From assembly GCA_024362935.1 (NCBI GenBank), contig JANCRA010000019.1, forward strand, positions 2,510,001 through 2,574,000: a stretch of DNA of 64,000 nucleotides, written 5' to 3'. The position numbers were made by a program, and so were the translations under genes. Below, in pieces: positions 1 through 12,640 of the stretch (the stretch's first letter is position 1; the number at the start of each line of letters is the position of its first letter). This DNA comes from Setophaga petechia (taxonomy: Eukaryota; Chordata; Aves; Passeriformes; Parulidae). A model generated the notes under the pieces. The model saw only the letters and a list, made by a program, of their open reading frames with translations. It was not told the DNA's origin and searched no databases.

Positions 1-293
1 TTGCTGCACCATTTAATACCTCATTAGTGATCAATCTGGTATGCAGCTCGGTAATGCCAGTCAATAAATAAGAAGAGTTTTATCTAGAGTGCATTGCCCA
101 GCTCCTCTGACTTCTATATACTTCATCGTAAGCGCCATTGTTTATTTTAAATGTCAGATTTGTATCTGGTAAACTATTACTCTGATACTTCTCTTTTTTT
201 TTTTTCCTGACAATCGTCCAGCTCTCTTCAAGGACAAAGTATCCAACTCTGTATATTTTGCTAACCTGTGTTTGTGGTAACTTTTCAATTTAG

Positions 294-459
294 GTTTTGC
301 AGGAAGTGCTTCTTGACAGCTATAAGAGAAAGTGGAACACATTGTCCTCTCTGCCGGGGGAGCGTGACTAAAAAAGAAAGAACGTATCCCAAAAGGGCTC
401 TAGATGTTGAAAACAGTATGAAGAAAGCTTCTGGGGGCTGTAGATGCTGTGAGAAGCAG
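294..459 (+). CDS. RNF138: RNF138 exon: second half of RING and start of C2HC finger
   Basis: The acceptor TTTAG lies directly before 294 and the donor CAG|GTAGAG follows 459. The exon starts on the third base of a Val codon. It reads [20 protein letters not shown], supplying the last four RING metal ligands, then CRCCEKQ, the first half of the C2HC finger. The first RING half is in an exon outside the window. Confidence 0.95.
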
Positions 460-3400
460 GTAGAGTAAAACTAAAAAAAGTTGAATAAATTGTTTGTGGT
501 TTTGTCCAGACACGCCTTTACTATGTGTCATTCTCATGTTGGAGCTGAAGAGCCTATAGCAATTTGAACTTAGCTTTGTATGGCTTATGCAAATACTGGG
601 CATGCAGTGCCTGCTAGCTGTAGCTAACAGGTGTAAACTGAAAGAGCATCTTGACTTGTCAATAAAGGCATTTTAAGTGGAGTGCCAGTTTTTCCCTGAA
701 AAGATGGAAAAATTTGATATAGCTATAAAACTGGCAAAAGGAAAGTTAAGAAGCTGAACGTGAAAATTGCAGATATATGGAAAACCTCAGAAACTCTCAG
801 TATGGAAATCCAACTGCTTTGAGCTGCTATAAAATTTAATTTAAAACTGAAATAGGTGAGTTGATTAGTTGCAGTGTCCACATGATCAATCATATGTAAT
901 TTCCTCCTTCCCCATCAGTCCTTTTACATTCCTTTCATTTCCTTTCTAAAGGGATCATTATTTTTGGAATGCTGGGTGAAATCTTGACCCTCATTGAAAC
1001 CAAGAGTTATGTCTCTTTTAATATAAACAGATGCAGGATTGCTGCCATACTTTTTGTTTATAACAAAATGCATCAAGTCCAGGTAGTCTTTGTTGGTTTC
1101 ATTTCACTTGGGACTTCTGCCAATGTGAAGATCAGCACTAATGGAACCCTCAGCTGCTTGCATTGTTCCACATGATTCATTGGGATGAAAAGTGGGGGAA
1201 AAGAAACTGATTGCAAGTTGGTAAACTGAACAGAAGAACCAAACAGAATAATTTTAATGGAATTTAGGCACAGGCATGTGAGATACGATCTTGTTCAGCC
1301 TCTAGACCTGTGAGCACCTTCTGACAGTGCTGTTGGACCTGAAATTCAGGGGCATGTCCAACACAGCTGTCTTCTGGCAAGTGTAAGCAACTCGTTCTCT
1401 TAATTTGAATTAAAGGTCAATAGGCAGCCTTAAGTTGGTGACCATTCACCTATTTGTTTCCCTCCCCTGCCAATGAGTAAACGAACACACCTAATGCAAA
1501 AAGAAAATGTTCCTTGCATGAGGTAACAGGAGGCCAGAGAAGACTGAAGGAGCAGTGGTGCTTATGCCATCCCCACAGCCACTCTCTGTTCTAGCTCATC
1601 ACCTATTCATCCTTGATCTGGGAAGTGTAGTTCCAGTGACTTTGTTTCAGTTAAATGGTGTTTTCTTGCATCTTTTATCCCTGAGAGAACTCTCAGATGT
1701 CCTGCAGTTTGAGTGGCAATGTTCTCCAGTCTCACAGAGTGACACTGGCTCTCAGGAGAGAGGAATTGGAGATGTCCTGTTGGTGAAGAAAGTGTTCATG
1801 CTCAGAAGGGAGACACAAGTTCTGGTTTCTGCTGCACATGAGGTCTAAATAATTCCTGCATGCATTGCTTTCTGTTGGCAGAACTATCTCTTCCTTCTAT
1901 CTACCCCTGGATTGTTTAGTATGATTTCAGTAATTTGGCATTTTATTTTCAGGTTAGATTTTCATGGATGAGACAGCATTATAAAACGTGTAAGAAGTAT
2001 CAGGATGAATATGGTGTTTCTTCAATTATGCCAAACTTACAGATTTCCCAAGATGCAACAGGGAACAGGTAATCAGGGTGTTCTATGTGTAACAGTGCAT
2101 CTTTTTTTCCTACCCCCTCCCCCCATTGAAAGTGTTTTTTTCCAGGGCATTTCTTCTTTTTGCATTAATTATTATCCATATTTTATGCTTCAGAATAGGA
2201 GTTTTTCCAGGTCTTTTTCTCTACTCTTAGCAGACAGAAGAAAACTTTTCTGCATGATGGCTTTGAAATGTCTTCTAGAGACTCTCCTGAGAAGTATTTA
2301 ATATTTGTAGTTTGCTTTCCTTGCCTTGACAGCATTTGAGCAGTTTACTTTGTAACATATTTAATAATATTTACCTCTGGAGAACTTCCTGTCTATTTTT
2401 ATTCCTCCTCCCCTTTCCTAAGTTTGTTTAAGTGAGTATCCTGTTTCAAAACATTACTGTGCAAGCTTTTGCTTTCTGATTGAATTTATTTTGAACAGAT
2501 TTATTAGGAAATATATAAGGAATTCCAGTGTGTTACACACCATAAAATCAAATGACACTTGCCATTTGTTTTCAGGCAGTAAAGCTAACCTTTTTTTTAT
2601 ATATATTCTCACTGATGTAGGAGTTGGGAATTTTTGGTTATCTTTGAAAAGCTTTTTATATGTCCATTCCACAGAGCTTTATTATATATATCCTTTTTTT
2701 TTGCTATTGATTTTCTATTTTTAGCAGTCTGAACTTCTCTGTGCTTGGTTTTCAACCCTTCAGTCTATTGAAACTTGAAGCTGTTAGTGGAATTAGCTGC
2801 AGCAATGTTTCTCTGAAGTGTCTGCATATTCTGATATCACTATTTATGCAGTTTGCTACAATAGAATACCTGTGATTATAATATCACAGAAGTATAAAAA
2901 AAAATTTACCATTACTGTATGTGACTGTAAATATTCATGTTCTTAGCATGTCTGTACAGTTACTTCTGCCTTAGCTAGAGGGGCATATACAGTCAAATTT
3001 ACTTTCTAAAATGTTCTTCTGCTTTACCCTTCCTTTAGGAAAAAAGTTTATTTTGTGCTCAGCATAGGAAAACTTATCTTGTTGTAGTTGAAAGTTGCAA
3101 ATTGCTTGTGTGAATACATGGCAGTTAAAGGCCTTTTACACCTTCCTAGGTCAAAAAACTTAGAAATTGCTACCTGTCTTACATTCATATAGTTCATAAT
3201 GATTTCATAATACTTGGCTGTCACCTGCATTGCCAATCTTGTTGACTAAATGTTTGTTGTGTTATATATCATTTTCCTGTGAAGCATCACCATGGTAATT
3301 AAATTATCCAGAGAGGTCCCAGTTGGTTGGAAATTAGCAAATATAATACCCATATATGAGAAGGGTCATCCAGGAAACTACAGACCTGTCAGACTGACCT

Positions 3401-6400
3401 TGGTATACTGGGGAAGGTCATGAAGCAGATCATCCTGAGTGCCATCATGTGGCATGTGCAGGACTACCCAGGAATCAGGCCCAGCCAACATGGGTTTTCA
3501 AAAGTCAGGTGCTGGTTGATCAACCTCATCTCCTTCTTTGACAAAGTGACCTGCATAGTAGATAAGGGAGTGACTGTGGGTCCTGTCTATCTAGACTTCA
3601 GGAGTACATGTGACACCATCCCACTGTATTCTTCTGGAGAAACTGGCAGCTTGTGGCTTGGACAGGTGTGCTCTGGGTGAAAAAAACTGTCTGCATGGCC
3701 AGGCCAGAGGGAGGTGGGGAATGAAGTTACATCCAGTTGGCCCCTGGTCACCAGTGGTGTTCCCCAGGGTTCAGTTTGGGGCCACTCCTTTTTAATACCT
3801 TTATTGATGATTTGGGTGAGGGGATTAAGTGCTCCCTCAGTGAGTTTGCAGATGACAGCGAGTTGAGTGGGAGTGTTGATCTGCTGGAGGGCAGAAGGGC
3901 TCTGCATGGGGATCTGGACAGGCTGGATCAATGGGCTGAGGCCAATGGTGTGAGGTTCAACAAGGCCAGGGGCCAGGTCCTGCACCTGGGTCACAACAAC
4001 CCCAGGCAGTGTCACTGGCTGGGAGCAGTGGCATCCTGGCCTCCATCAGAAATCGTGTGGCCAGCAGGATCAGGGCAGTGATTGTCCCCCTGTACTCAGC
4101 ACGAGTCAGGCCACACCTTGAATCCTGTATTCAGTTCTGGGCCCCTGAATCCAGGAAGAACATGGAGGTGCTGGAGTGAGTTCAGAGAAGGGCAGTGGAG
4201 CTGCTGGAAGGTCTGGAGCACAAGTCCTATGGTTAGTGGCTGAGGGAGCTGGGGTTGTTTATCCTGGAGAAAAGGCTCAGGGAAGACCTCATTGCTGCAG
4301 TTACATGAAAGGTGGTTGTAGTGCGGTGAGGGTCAGCTTCTTCTACCATGTCTTGAGGTGAAAGAATGAGGTGAAATGGCCTCACCATTTAAGTTGCACA
4401 TGGGGAGGTTCTGATTAGATAGTAGAAATTCTTTTTTTTACTGAAAGCGTGGTCAGGCATTGGAATAAATTGCCCAGGGTGGTGATTGAGTCACTGTCTC
4501 TGGAGATGTTCAAGAGGTGTCTGGATATGGCACTTAAGGATATGATTTAGGGCTGATTATGGTGGTGCTGGGTTGATAGTTGAACAGATGATCTTGAAGG
4601 TTTCTTTCAGCCTTGGTGATTCTGTAAATACTGAGATATTCCTTGATCCAAAGGAAAAGTTGTGAGGGTTAGGATATGTGCCATTATATGTTGCCTTGAA
4701 ATTCATGGGACTTAAGGTACATTCCCCCCACCCCCCATCTCTGTTACTGTTAAACTTTTAAAATGTTGATAGTTGAGTAAAATAATCTCAAGTGGGTTTT
4801 TTTTTCCTTCATTTAAAGTAGCAGGAATGATGCAATACCTGATACTGGTGAGATGGCTAATAATCAAATACTTCAAGGAGAAACAAGGTAGGTTGCTTAT
4901 TTGTCTATAGTTGTTACTAAAATAGATTCTGATAGTCACAGTGCAAACTTCTGCTAATGCAAAAACCAAAACAAAAAAGCCCACACAAAAACACCAGAAG
5001 CTGTATTTATACAATCCTGTAGTTTCTTGTACACTTGTATCTGTTAGAATTTGGGTATTTTAGTACTTTCCTGAAGGATTTGAAAGGTGTTACAAGAAAG
5101 CAAAACCCAGGTGTAGCTACAGTGGGAACAAAAGAAGCCCAAGTCTCAGAAGAGCGCATTTAGGCATGCTAATTTACAATTAGTAAATTCAAAATTGCAA
5201 TGTGGTAGTAGCACTGGGACACCTTTTGATCTGCTAATATGTCAGTGGGGGTGTGGGGGTTTTTATGTTGTTATCACAGCAAGGGAAAACAATGATAGCT
5301 TAATTCGTATGCTTTCTTAATGCTACTTCTGGAACTCTCTGTTTAATGCTTTTATATTTCTGTTTACAGTGGACACCCAACCTTCAAATGCCCCCTGTGT
5401 CAGGAGGCCAATTTTACCAGACAGCGTTTGCTGGATCACTGTAATAATAGACATCTTTATCAGATCGTTCCTGTGGTAAGTAGAGCTGCTTATGTGTGTT
5501 TCTTAGGCTACTTTCATTGTAATATATGTGGACAATTTTAACTGTGCAGTCACTACTCTATATCTGTAACAATCACTGTGGTTTGAGAAAGACAGACAAT
5601 ACACTTCACGCAGTGCATTTAAATTGAGGAGTGACTTTGATGTGAAAACGTTTCATGTCCAGCCTGCTGGTTCTAAGACATTTCTGAGTTAGTTGTCTCA
5701 TTTATCTTGGTGTGAAACAGGCTCAGTTTTTGAGCCTGATGCTTAACTCTTCTTTATTTAGTAGTTCAGGTCTGTTTCTATAGAATCCCAGTTGTAACAT
5801 AACTACTGTTTCATGTGAAACTACAGTTACTTGAAAAGTAATCCAAGGTAACCAAAGGGTCTGAAAAAGAAAAATCTGTTTGGTTTTCTATTATTTTCAT
5901 CTGTATAGGGTGTGTTATTTTTCCTTTTGGCCTAATTGATCATCTCAATTTTACGAAAACCCAAACAGTAAGTAAGAGGCACTTTCTTTTCAAAATTAAC
6001 TCAGACAGATATGATAGAAATCGACCGAGTTGAAATGTAGTTTTTGAATGTTACACAATTGAGGAAAAGCACACTTAGCAGCATGATTTGATGTTAATGT
6101 CTTACTGTATTTTGATAGTGGATGAGTAATAGACTAGTTATTCCAGTAGAACATGTCTTTAATGCATTCTGTATTGCCAATAACTTTTTTTTTTTCATTC
6201 TGTCTGTTCTCTTCCCCCTCCAAATTCAGATCTGTCCTATTTGCGTATCTCTTCCTTGGGCAGATACTAACCAGGTTACTAGAAATCTTGTTAGCCATCT
6301 AAATCTAAGACACCGGTTTGATTACGGAGAATTTGTGGTAAGCTTTTTCTTCTTTGATATGTGGAGGAATAAATGGTAACTTTTTTCCTAAAAATCAAAA

Positions 6401-7772
6401 TGCCAAATAAAAATTTTGTACCTAACATGTGCTCTGGACATGCTGTGTTCCTGTTCTTTATGGAACTCGGAAGCAGACCTGTCTGTTATCAACATGAAGT
6501 GGTACTGGGAATAGGTGTTGTCAATAGTCAGACTGCTCCAAGCTGATGAGTTAAGTCTTTGACTTAGTGTTCTCAATCTGAACTATTTATTGCTTTTATT
6601 CAGTTAATTAGAACAGTTTATTACTGCTGTTTCTGGGGGAAATAAAATAGATGCTACTCTTTTTATGAACATTATTGACCTTTTAATGTAGAAATTGTGA
6701 AGTTATATTCTCAGGACTTAATGTGCAGCTTGACTAGCTGGTATTGTTGCTACAGCTGCTCTTCCTGTATGTTGTGAGAGAGACCGAAAAAGAGATGTGT
6801 CACTTAATCAGTGTTTAGGTTGTCTCTTTTCAGGCTGTCTTTGAGTAAATGACTTTTAGTAGGTGGAAAACTACATACGCAGATGTAGTCAGTAGCTGAT
6901 TCGTAAGTCAAGCCAACCATTTGGGTTCTGCATGTGGGGTCAGAGACCCGGAGAGTTTGTGGCTTTTTCTGCAGAGTTTGACAGGCTTTGGGGTGTGCAA
7001 CAGGCATAGCATTTGAGTCACAGGCAGCCTCACTGGGTCAGGATGGCAAAGATTATGTATCTTGTCCTTTGAGATGAGTGAGCTTTGATAAAGGCCTGAA
7101 GGGCTAGGGTACGATAGGGGAGATTGGGCTCTTCACTGTGAGTGCATGTATGAAACTGGTGATAGGAATTCTGATTTGGGGAAACTGCCAGAATTGCACT
7201 TATCAGATTCATCATTCTGGCATATTAAGAACCTGGAGGATATTCCTGCAAAAAGTAGCAGACTCTTTGTGTTCTGTGTTTGCTTTCCTGTTTTAGGCAA
7301 TGTATTCTCAACAATCTATGATTAGTGTTGTCTGGGGATCCCATTTTGGTTTTATTAATGGAGGATGTTGTGGCTGGTTAGAAGCCCTGTTAAAAGGATT
7401 GTGTGACACAGTCAGCTTTCCTGAGCTGGCTGTTCTGTAATGCAATTGGGCCAGGGAGAGAAGATGGACCCTTCTGCTTAGTGAGCCTTGTCCCACTCTA
7501 CTGAGTCTTTTCCTGTCTCATATGTCTCTTGGTACTTGGTTCAATAAAAAGATTCTGTGCAATATAGACAATCATCTAGTAGCACAGAGTCTTTGTCTAG
7601 GTGCCATTTCCTATGTTAAAACATAGCAGATGAATGATTAAACTAATGACTATGTTACGTCTTGAGTATTTGTCCATTTTGATGATGTTTTCATTTTGTT
7701 TAGAATCTTCAGCTTGATGAAGAAGCTCAATACCAAAATGCAGTTCAAGAATCCTGTCATGTGAACTTTTAA
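294..7772 (+). CDS. RNF138: RNF138, E3 ubiquitin-protein ligase (5'-partial; six exons)
   Basis: Coding exons join as 294-459, 1953-2068, 4819-4887, 5370-5475, 6230-6337 and 7704-7772; phases agree at every junction and give about 210 residues plus stop. Human RNF138 has 245, so roughly the first 37 residues lie upstream of the window. Visible in order: the second half of the RING finger (FCRKC, then CPLC), a C2HC finger (CRCC ... HYKTC), a Ser/Asn-rich spacer, two further Cys/His fingers (CPLC...H, CPIC...H) and a C-terminal ubiquitin-interacting motif ([13 protein letters not shown], with the conserved Ala and Ser). From family knowledge, this RING ligase works in homologous-recombination repair at DNA ends (Ku removal, CtIP ubiquitylation) and in Wnt/NLK signalling, and acts in the nucleus. 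No frameshift or stop is seen, so the gene looks intact. RNF125 and RNF114 are relatives, but the C-terminal region matches RNF138 much better. Confidence 0.95.
1953..2068 (+). CDS. RNF138: RNF138 exon: C2HC finger second half
   Basis: Acceptor TTTTCAG|GTT, donor ACAG|GTAATC. It reads [20 protein letters not shown] and continues with GVSSIMPN, matching the conserved RNF138 stretch after the C2HC finger. It begins in phase 0 and ends two bases into a codon, which the next exon completes as Ser. Confidence 0.93.
3295..4630 (+). mobile_element. CR1 LINE, 5'-truncated, degenerate reverse transcriptase
   Basis: Translation across shifting frames shows CR1 ORF2 landmarks. An NYRPV-like stretch is at about 3378, '[20 protein letters not shown]' at about 3430, and the polymerase active-site FADD box within '[20 protein letters not shown]' at about 3830-3890. 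The C-terminal portion follows, ending in a typical CR1 3' UTR ('cttggtgattctgtaaat' near 4627). Several frameshifts and stops make it non-functional. It lies in the RNF138 intron between 2069 and 4818, same strand as the gene, ending about 190 bases before the next exon. The 5' boundary is approximate. Confidence 0.92.
4819..4887 (+). CDS. RNF138: RNF138 exon: Ser/Asn-rich spacer
   Basis: Acceptor TTAAAG|T and donor ACAAG|GTAGGT. This 69-base exon encodes a polar spacer ([16 protein letters not shown]...) of low conservation between zinc fingers. It is supported mainly by position and by exact phase fit on both sides. It lies just downstream of the CR1 insertion. Confidence 0.85.
5370..5475 (+). 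CDS. RNF138: RNF138 exon: C2H2-type zinc finger
   Basis: Acceptor TTTACAG|T, donor GTG|GTAAGT. It reads [20 protein letters not shown] and then [16 protein letters not shown]. The CPLC pair and the downstream His residues form the finger. Ends in phase 0. Confidence 0.95.
6230..6337 (+). CDS. RNF138: RNF138 exon: second C-terminal zinc finger
   Basis: Acceptor AAATTCAG|ATC after a T-rich tract, donor GTG|GTAAGC. It reads [20 protein letters not shown] then [16 protein letters not shown], almost identical to the mammalian protein. The length is exactly 36 codons, phase 0 on both sides. Confidence 0.95.
7704..7772 (+). CDS. RNF138: RNF138 last coding exon: ubiquitin-interacting motif and stop
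   Basis: Acceptor TTGTTTAG|AAT. It reads [20 protein letters not shown], then NF and TAA at 7770-7772. The acidic run followed by Ala-x3-Ser fits a UIM, which in RNF138 binds ubiquitin chains. Confidence 0.95.
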   Translation, partial: NLQLDEEAQYQNAVQESCHVNF

Positions 7773-7851
7773 AGTAGAGCCCTTTTCATCTTCGTACTGG
7801 TTATCTGAGAGAAAAATTACTTTATTCTGTTGGCTATCTGAAGGGTATATT

Positions 7852-7857
7852 AATAAA
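7852..7857 (+). terminator. RNF138: Proximal poly(A) signal of RNF138
   Basis: AATAAA occurs 80 bases after the RNF138 stop codon, in a T-rich context. It would give a very short 3' UTR. Additional AATAAA hexamers on the same strand at 9760, 10017 and 10507 could serve longer transcripts. Confidence 0.55.
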
Positions 7858-10512
7858 AATGTTTTTCAGTACCCACTTTTTGGGCTAAGCTTCTTTTCAC
7901 ACTCATAAGGACTTCTGATAAATGATTTTGCTGAAACTCGGGCTTGACATCTTGACTGAGTTCTGCCCCTATGGAAGGGACATTTTTGGAACTTCTCACT
8001 CTTGTCTTGATTTTCTCTAACTTTTACTACTCTGTTAATTACATGTTCATATGATGATTGTAGGATGTTTTAATTCACCCAAACCAACTTTGAAAGTATC
8101 TTTAGAAAGACATGCAGTGATGCTCTGTTGCACTGTTGGGTTTCTTCAAGTTCAGCTGTCTTCTAAGGTATCTTATGAGATGATAATTTATTTTTTTTCT
8201 CTTCCTGCCGAGGACAGGCATTTGTCCTGCCAAGGATTAATTTTATTTTGATATTGTGATTTGTTTTTTACTATTGCTATGTGACTGAAAATAACAACAG
8301 CTTAAAATATTAAAAAATTTCTTTTCTACTGATCAACAATGCAGAGCAGGGCTTTTTTTCACCTTTCATTGAGAAAGAATGATGCCATTGCCTAGGAATA
8401 ACTAAACCTATTTTTTCCTCTTTGGGAATAACTAAAATAGGATGCTTGCTTACTAATGTGATGAGGCATATTATCTGTACTCCTAAGGAAGATGACATAT
8501 TTTCTGAGCAATTCAAGATGACATGCAAAAGGTATACTATTTTGGCCTATGGCTGTGACCAGGTCTTGCTGGAGTTTTTTAAGAGCTTCTAGTTTTGCAT
8601 TTGGAATTGAAGTTTTGGTCTGTCCTGTCTTTCATGGAAGGCTGTGTAGCTAAATAACTAAACTAGCTTCACACCTACAAAAACCTTTTATTTTTGTAAA
8701 GCTGTTTAAAACTTGTACATCTCCTGCACCCAAAGGCTTCAAAAAACTGTTGAGAAGAAAAGAACTTACTCTAAAATAGTGAGCAACATACTCTAAGAGT
8801 TCCTGTTCTAGATTTCCACCTTCCCAGCAAGAACATTGTTAAAATTGGAAAAAATACAAATAATGCAATTTTGAATTTAGATGGAAAATCCATTTGTAAA
8901 AACTTTAGGATCCTTTATGTTAGATTAAGAGGGAGAAGGGGAAAGAAGGCTGCACCGCATACATTTTGGTGTTTTAAATAGTGTTCTGAACATATACCTG
9001 TTAGGACTAACTACATTCTGTGTTTCCATCACCCATTGTCAAGCTCTTGTTATTAATGAGCATTGCATATGTGGTGGAAAACATCCCCAGTAAATTTTTT
9101 AGTCTAGATGGTGATTTATGTGTCGTAATATCAGTTGTGAAGCCAAAGTACAGTCTGCTTCTTGTGCCCTGCCTCCCTGTTCCTCTCCAAACAAAGGTTT
9201 TGATTATTCTTTAAATGCTGAGATATTTCATATTCCAAAGCTGGTAAGGTTGAAATGCCTCATTTTACAATGTAATGTGTTTCAGAACTGAATGTTCTAA
9301 TTTATTGAGTGTTGGAACTAACCCACTATACATTTTAACTTGCCTTTCCTATCCTAATTTTGAGTGTAAAATGCTACTAAAGGCATTGCTGGCTAAACTT
9401 CAGAGAAAGTTGTTTATTTCAGAAATAGCTGTCTATTTCAAAAACCTTGTTTGAAGCTTCTATACTTTTTTATAACTACATTTTTTGCATTTTGTTACTG
9501 TTTCGCTACGGTATTTTGACAGCAGACCACACTTGGAACTTGTATTCCAATTTCCAGTTTGCCCCCATACATGTCTGTGTATTCTCACTTGTCTGTCATC
9601 TCTAGTGCTTGTGTGACCACATTGATTTGGAGTGGTTCACTGAGCCAACAGAAAAAAAATGTAGATTTTTACATTTGCTCAGCAAAGCCAACTATTAATC
9701 AGTGCCCTTATACAGAAAAGAACATCAAGGTACCTGATGATAAAGTTTTACCTTTTTAAAATAAAACCACATACTATGGTGATTTATTACTGCATACATT
9801 TCCTAAGGAGTTTAACAGTTAGATGTAAGTCTAGTTAACTTTTTTAGATTCAACAAAATGTTTATATGATCTGGCAATAACTGCCTACAGCCAATACAGA
9901 TTCTGAATGCCTCATGGACGCTGGAACTAGTTATTTCTATTACTTGAATATATCTTGGGAATTACGAGTGAGATGACATCTGTTTTAAAACTCTGGGAAA
10001 CAATGGTTTCTATAGCAATAAATAGTTGTCACTTGATGCATAGTTCTGAGCATTTTAGTCATGTTTAAATGTTGAGAGACTTGAGTACACATTTTAAAGC
10101 AACAAGTGTGTATTAATGCAATACAAAAAAACCTTTCAAAATGTTTATCCTCTTTATTTAAAAATCTGTATTGGCAGGTGCTGCCTTGCTTAAGATTTTG
10201 TACTTTTAATATTAAGAGATTGCACCCAATACATTCACTAGGTAAACATTTAATGAAAATTAAATTATTTGAATATGTTGCTGCTGGTCATGATCTTTCT
10301 CACTGAAACTCAGACATGCTCAAAAAGCTGTGTATTTGTGATGGGTGATGCCCAAAACATGAAATCTTTACTAGAAGATTGCTTCTTAACAATGTTTTCA
10401 TGTTCATGTTGCATTATGTATGGTTTCAATACGTTATGTTTGAATTGTACCTTCTGGGTTTTTTCCTATTAAAGTATTTTATTTTCTATTTGTCTTTTTG
10501 TTGCATAATAAA
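7858..10512 (+). other. RNF138: Probable extended RNF138 3' UTR
   Basis: AT-rich sequence without recognisable repeats or coding exons, holding poly(A) hexamers at 9760-9765, 10017-10022 and 10507-10512. Mammalian RNF138 transcripts, as I recall, carry long 3' UTRs, so this stretch is inferred to be distal 3' UTR. Nothing in the sequence alone proves transcription. Confidence 0.4.
8051..8251. other. No independent gene seen
   Basis: A short open frame here lies within the presumed RNF138 3' UTR. It has no recognisable domain, and I regard it as chance. Confidence 0.3.
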
Positions 10513-12449
10513 GATGATCAGTTCCCTTGGTGCTACTTCTTCCTTTTCAGATGCTTTCTAAAACTTAAATATGTGATCAGTGTATGTCTTCACACTTCAA
10601 GTTATTGGAACAGTGTGTATGCTGCTGGATTGATGAGATGTGACTGGTGATGTGTCTGTGAGCTGAGACAAGACACCTTAAATCATACCTTGGATGTTTC
10701 CCGCAAGCAGAAAAGATGATAGGTTGGCCCAGATCTGCTTTGTGCATATTTTCTTGTTTCCATGTTTGTTTGTTGCTGTTCCACGTAATGTTAATAGAGA
10801 AATAACATCCTAAAAAAGGAGATGGAAAGAGGTACGTAACACTTGGGGTCATGAACAAACTGTTGAAATAAGACAGGTTTTCTGAGAAGACTTAATGCTT
10901 TTCTGAAGAAAGAATTGCCAGTAAATTTAGGCTGATTACAAGTTTTAACCAGCAAAGTGGCAGCTAGATGATCTCTCCTGCGCTTTGTTCTTGTGCTGAA
11001 AAAAACTTTGGTTATTTCTTATGCTTTTGCATTCTAAGGACACACAGATACATTGACCTAATGTGTTCATTTAAATGACGGAAATGTAACAAAACTATGT
11101 ACATTTCCTTTTTATTAATTTATTCTTTCCCCATATAATCTAATTTTCTGATCTCTAAGTAAACCACTGTATCTTCTGAATCTCTTCATTAGCCCTTTGT
11201 TAGAGATTTAATTTGATTTGATTTTATTACAGCAATTCATATTTCTCTACTTAGAGAGAGTGCATGTGATGTGTTTAATTCTCACTGGCAGTATCTTGGT
11301 TATAGGATACTTGAGCTCTGTAAAACTGCCCTTTGTTCTCCAGCCTTAAGCCAGGGCCTCATTCCACGGAGAGAGGGGGCTTTTTGTGCACCCAGTTCAT
11401 CTTCTGACAGATAGTTGGGACTAGAAGTCTTTCTGTGTTTGGGAAGCATTTCTGGGTCCCTCTTTTCTAGATTTGACTTTTGAGTCTGGTGAGATTTGAA
11501 CAAGTGCCTGTGACTGCTATAAAAGAGTGAATGGTGTATTTTTTTATATCCTTTGTTTTATACAGAAACAGACACACCAACTCATGAACACTGTTAGGGG
11601 ATGGGGCAGTATTTACTACATGTGGTAAAGTGCACATTTGTGAAATGACTGCAGAGCCTGGCATCCAAGGCTGCTTTATTGCAAGACAGAAGAGCCACAA
11701 GAATATCTGACAAAGGCATCTTCAGGGTTTTTTTTAGAATTGGAGAAACAAGCAATAAAAGGGCACCAAAACTACATAGTCTGTTCTCCATACATCGCAC
11801 ATTTGCTCCAGAAATCATGTTTCCTGTTGTGGCTGTATTTGGGGAAAAAAAAAAGGAGACAAAATTCAGGGCGTCTGCAATGAGGAGGCATTTCAATAAT
11901 GTTAAAACTTCTACTTCCCAGGGAATTTCCAGATTTACTAGGATCAAAGCATGGTTTGTTTTTTTTTTTTTTTGTCTCAAGAGTAGAGTAGGTCTGTACT
12001 GTTGCTTGTATTTCTCAAACGCTAGGTCTGCTTTGGGAAGGACCAGTTTTCACCTCTTCGTTTTCCAGCTCTAACCAGCCTTTTTTTATCTGTAACATTT
12101 TTTGGACACGATCAGGAAAGAGCTAAGAAAGTGAATTTTACATTTATTGCCTCACCACAACTCACACTGTTAGGAAATTGAGGGCAAGGAGGGAGGGAGG
12201 AGCCATCACTGCTGAATGCATTCTGTGAAGTAGCATTTAATTATATTTCAAATCTGTGCCTTAAAGTACTCTATATATTTAGAGGCATTCCTCAGCTCTG
12301 TGAAGCTGTAGGTTATTTCCCAGGGCTTAGAGACAGAATACTGTTTTTATGAAATTGCTTAGTCTTACGAGAATGTGTAGTCACTGAGAAAAGTGCTTCT
12401 CACTATTACTTTACATTCTTTTTCTACTGTTGTGTTTCTGTCACTCATT
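10513..12449. other. Intergenic, nothing recognised
   Basis: AT-rich sequence between RNF138 and the CR1 fragment. Overlapping open frames on both strands around 11594-12074 show no domain. They include homopolymer-encoded runs (A10 near 11845, T15 near 11957), which argue against coding. Confidence 0.5.
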
Positions 12450-12640
12450 TTTTCACTGAATGGCTTGGGTTAGAATGAACCTTAAAGATAATCTTATTCC
12501 AACCCCCTGCCACAAGCAGGGACACCTTCCACTGGACCAGGTTTCTCAGAGCCTCATCCAGCCTGGCCTTGAACACTTCCAGAGCTGGGGCACCCACAGC
12601 TTTTTCGGGTAACCTGTTCCAGTGTCTCACCACCTGTTTT
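12450..12640 (-). mobile_element. CR1 LINE 3' fragment
   Basis: On the minus strand this reads as the CR1 ORF2 C-terminus ('VRHWNRLPEKAVGAPALEVF') followed by the typical 3' sequence with a run such as 'aaggttcattctaacccaag'. It is 5'-truncated, and only about 190 bases are recognisable. Confidence 0.9.

Noticed and set aside
1555..1848. 97-codon + strand open frame in an RNF138 intron
   Set aside because: No domain, no splice sites that fit the flanking exons, and RNF138 reads correctly without it.
11594..12074. Overlapping 128- and 131-codon frames on opposite strands
   Set aside because: Both contain homopolymer-coded Lys or Phe runs and no recognisable motif; mutual shadowing suggests chance.
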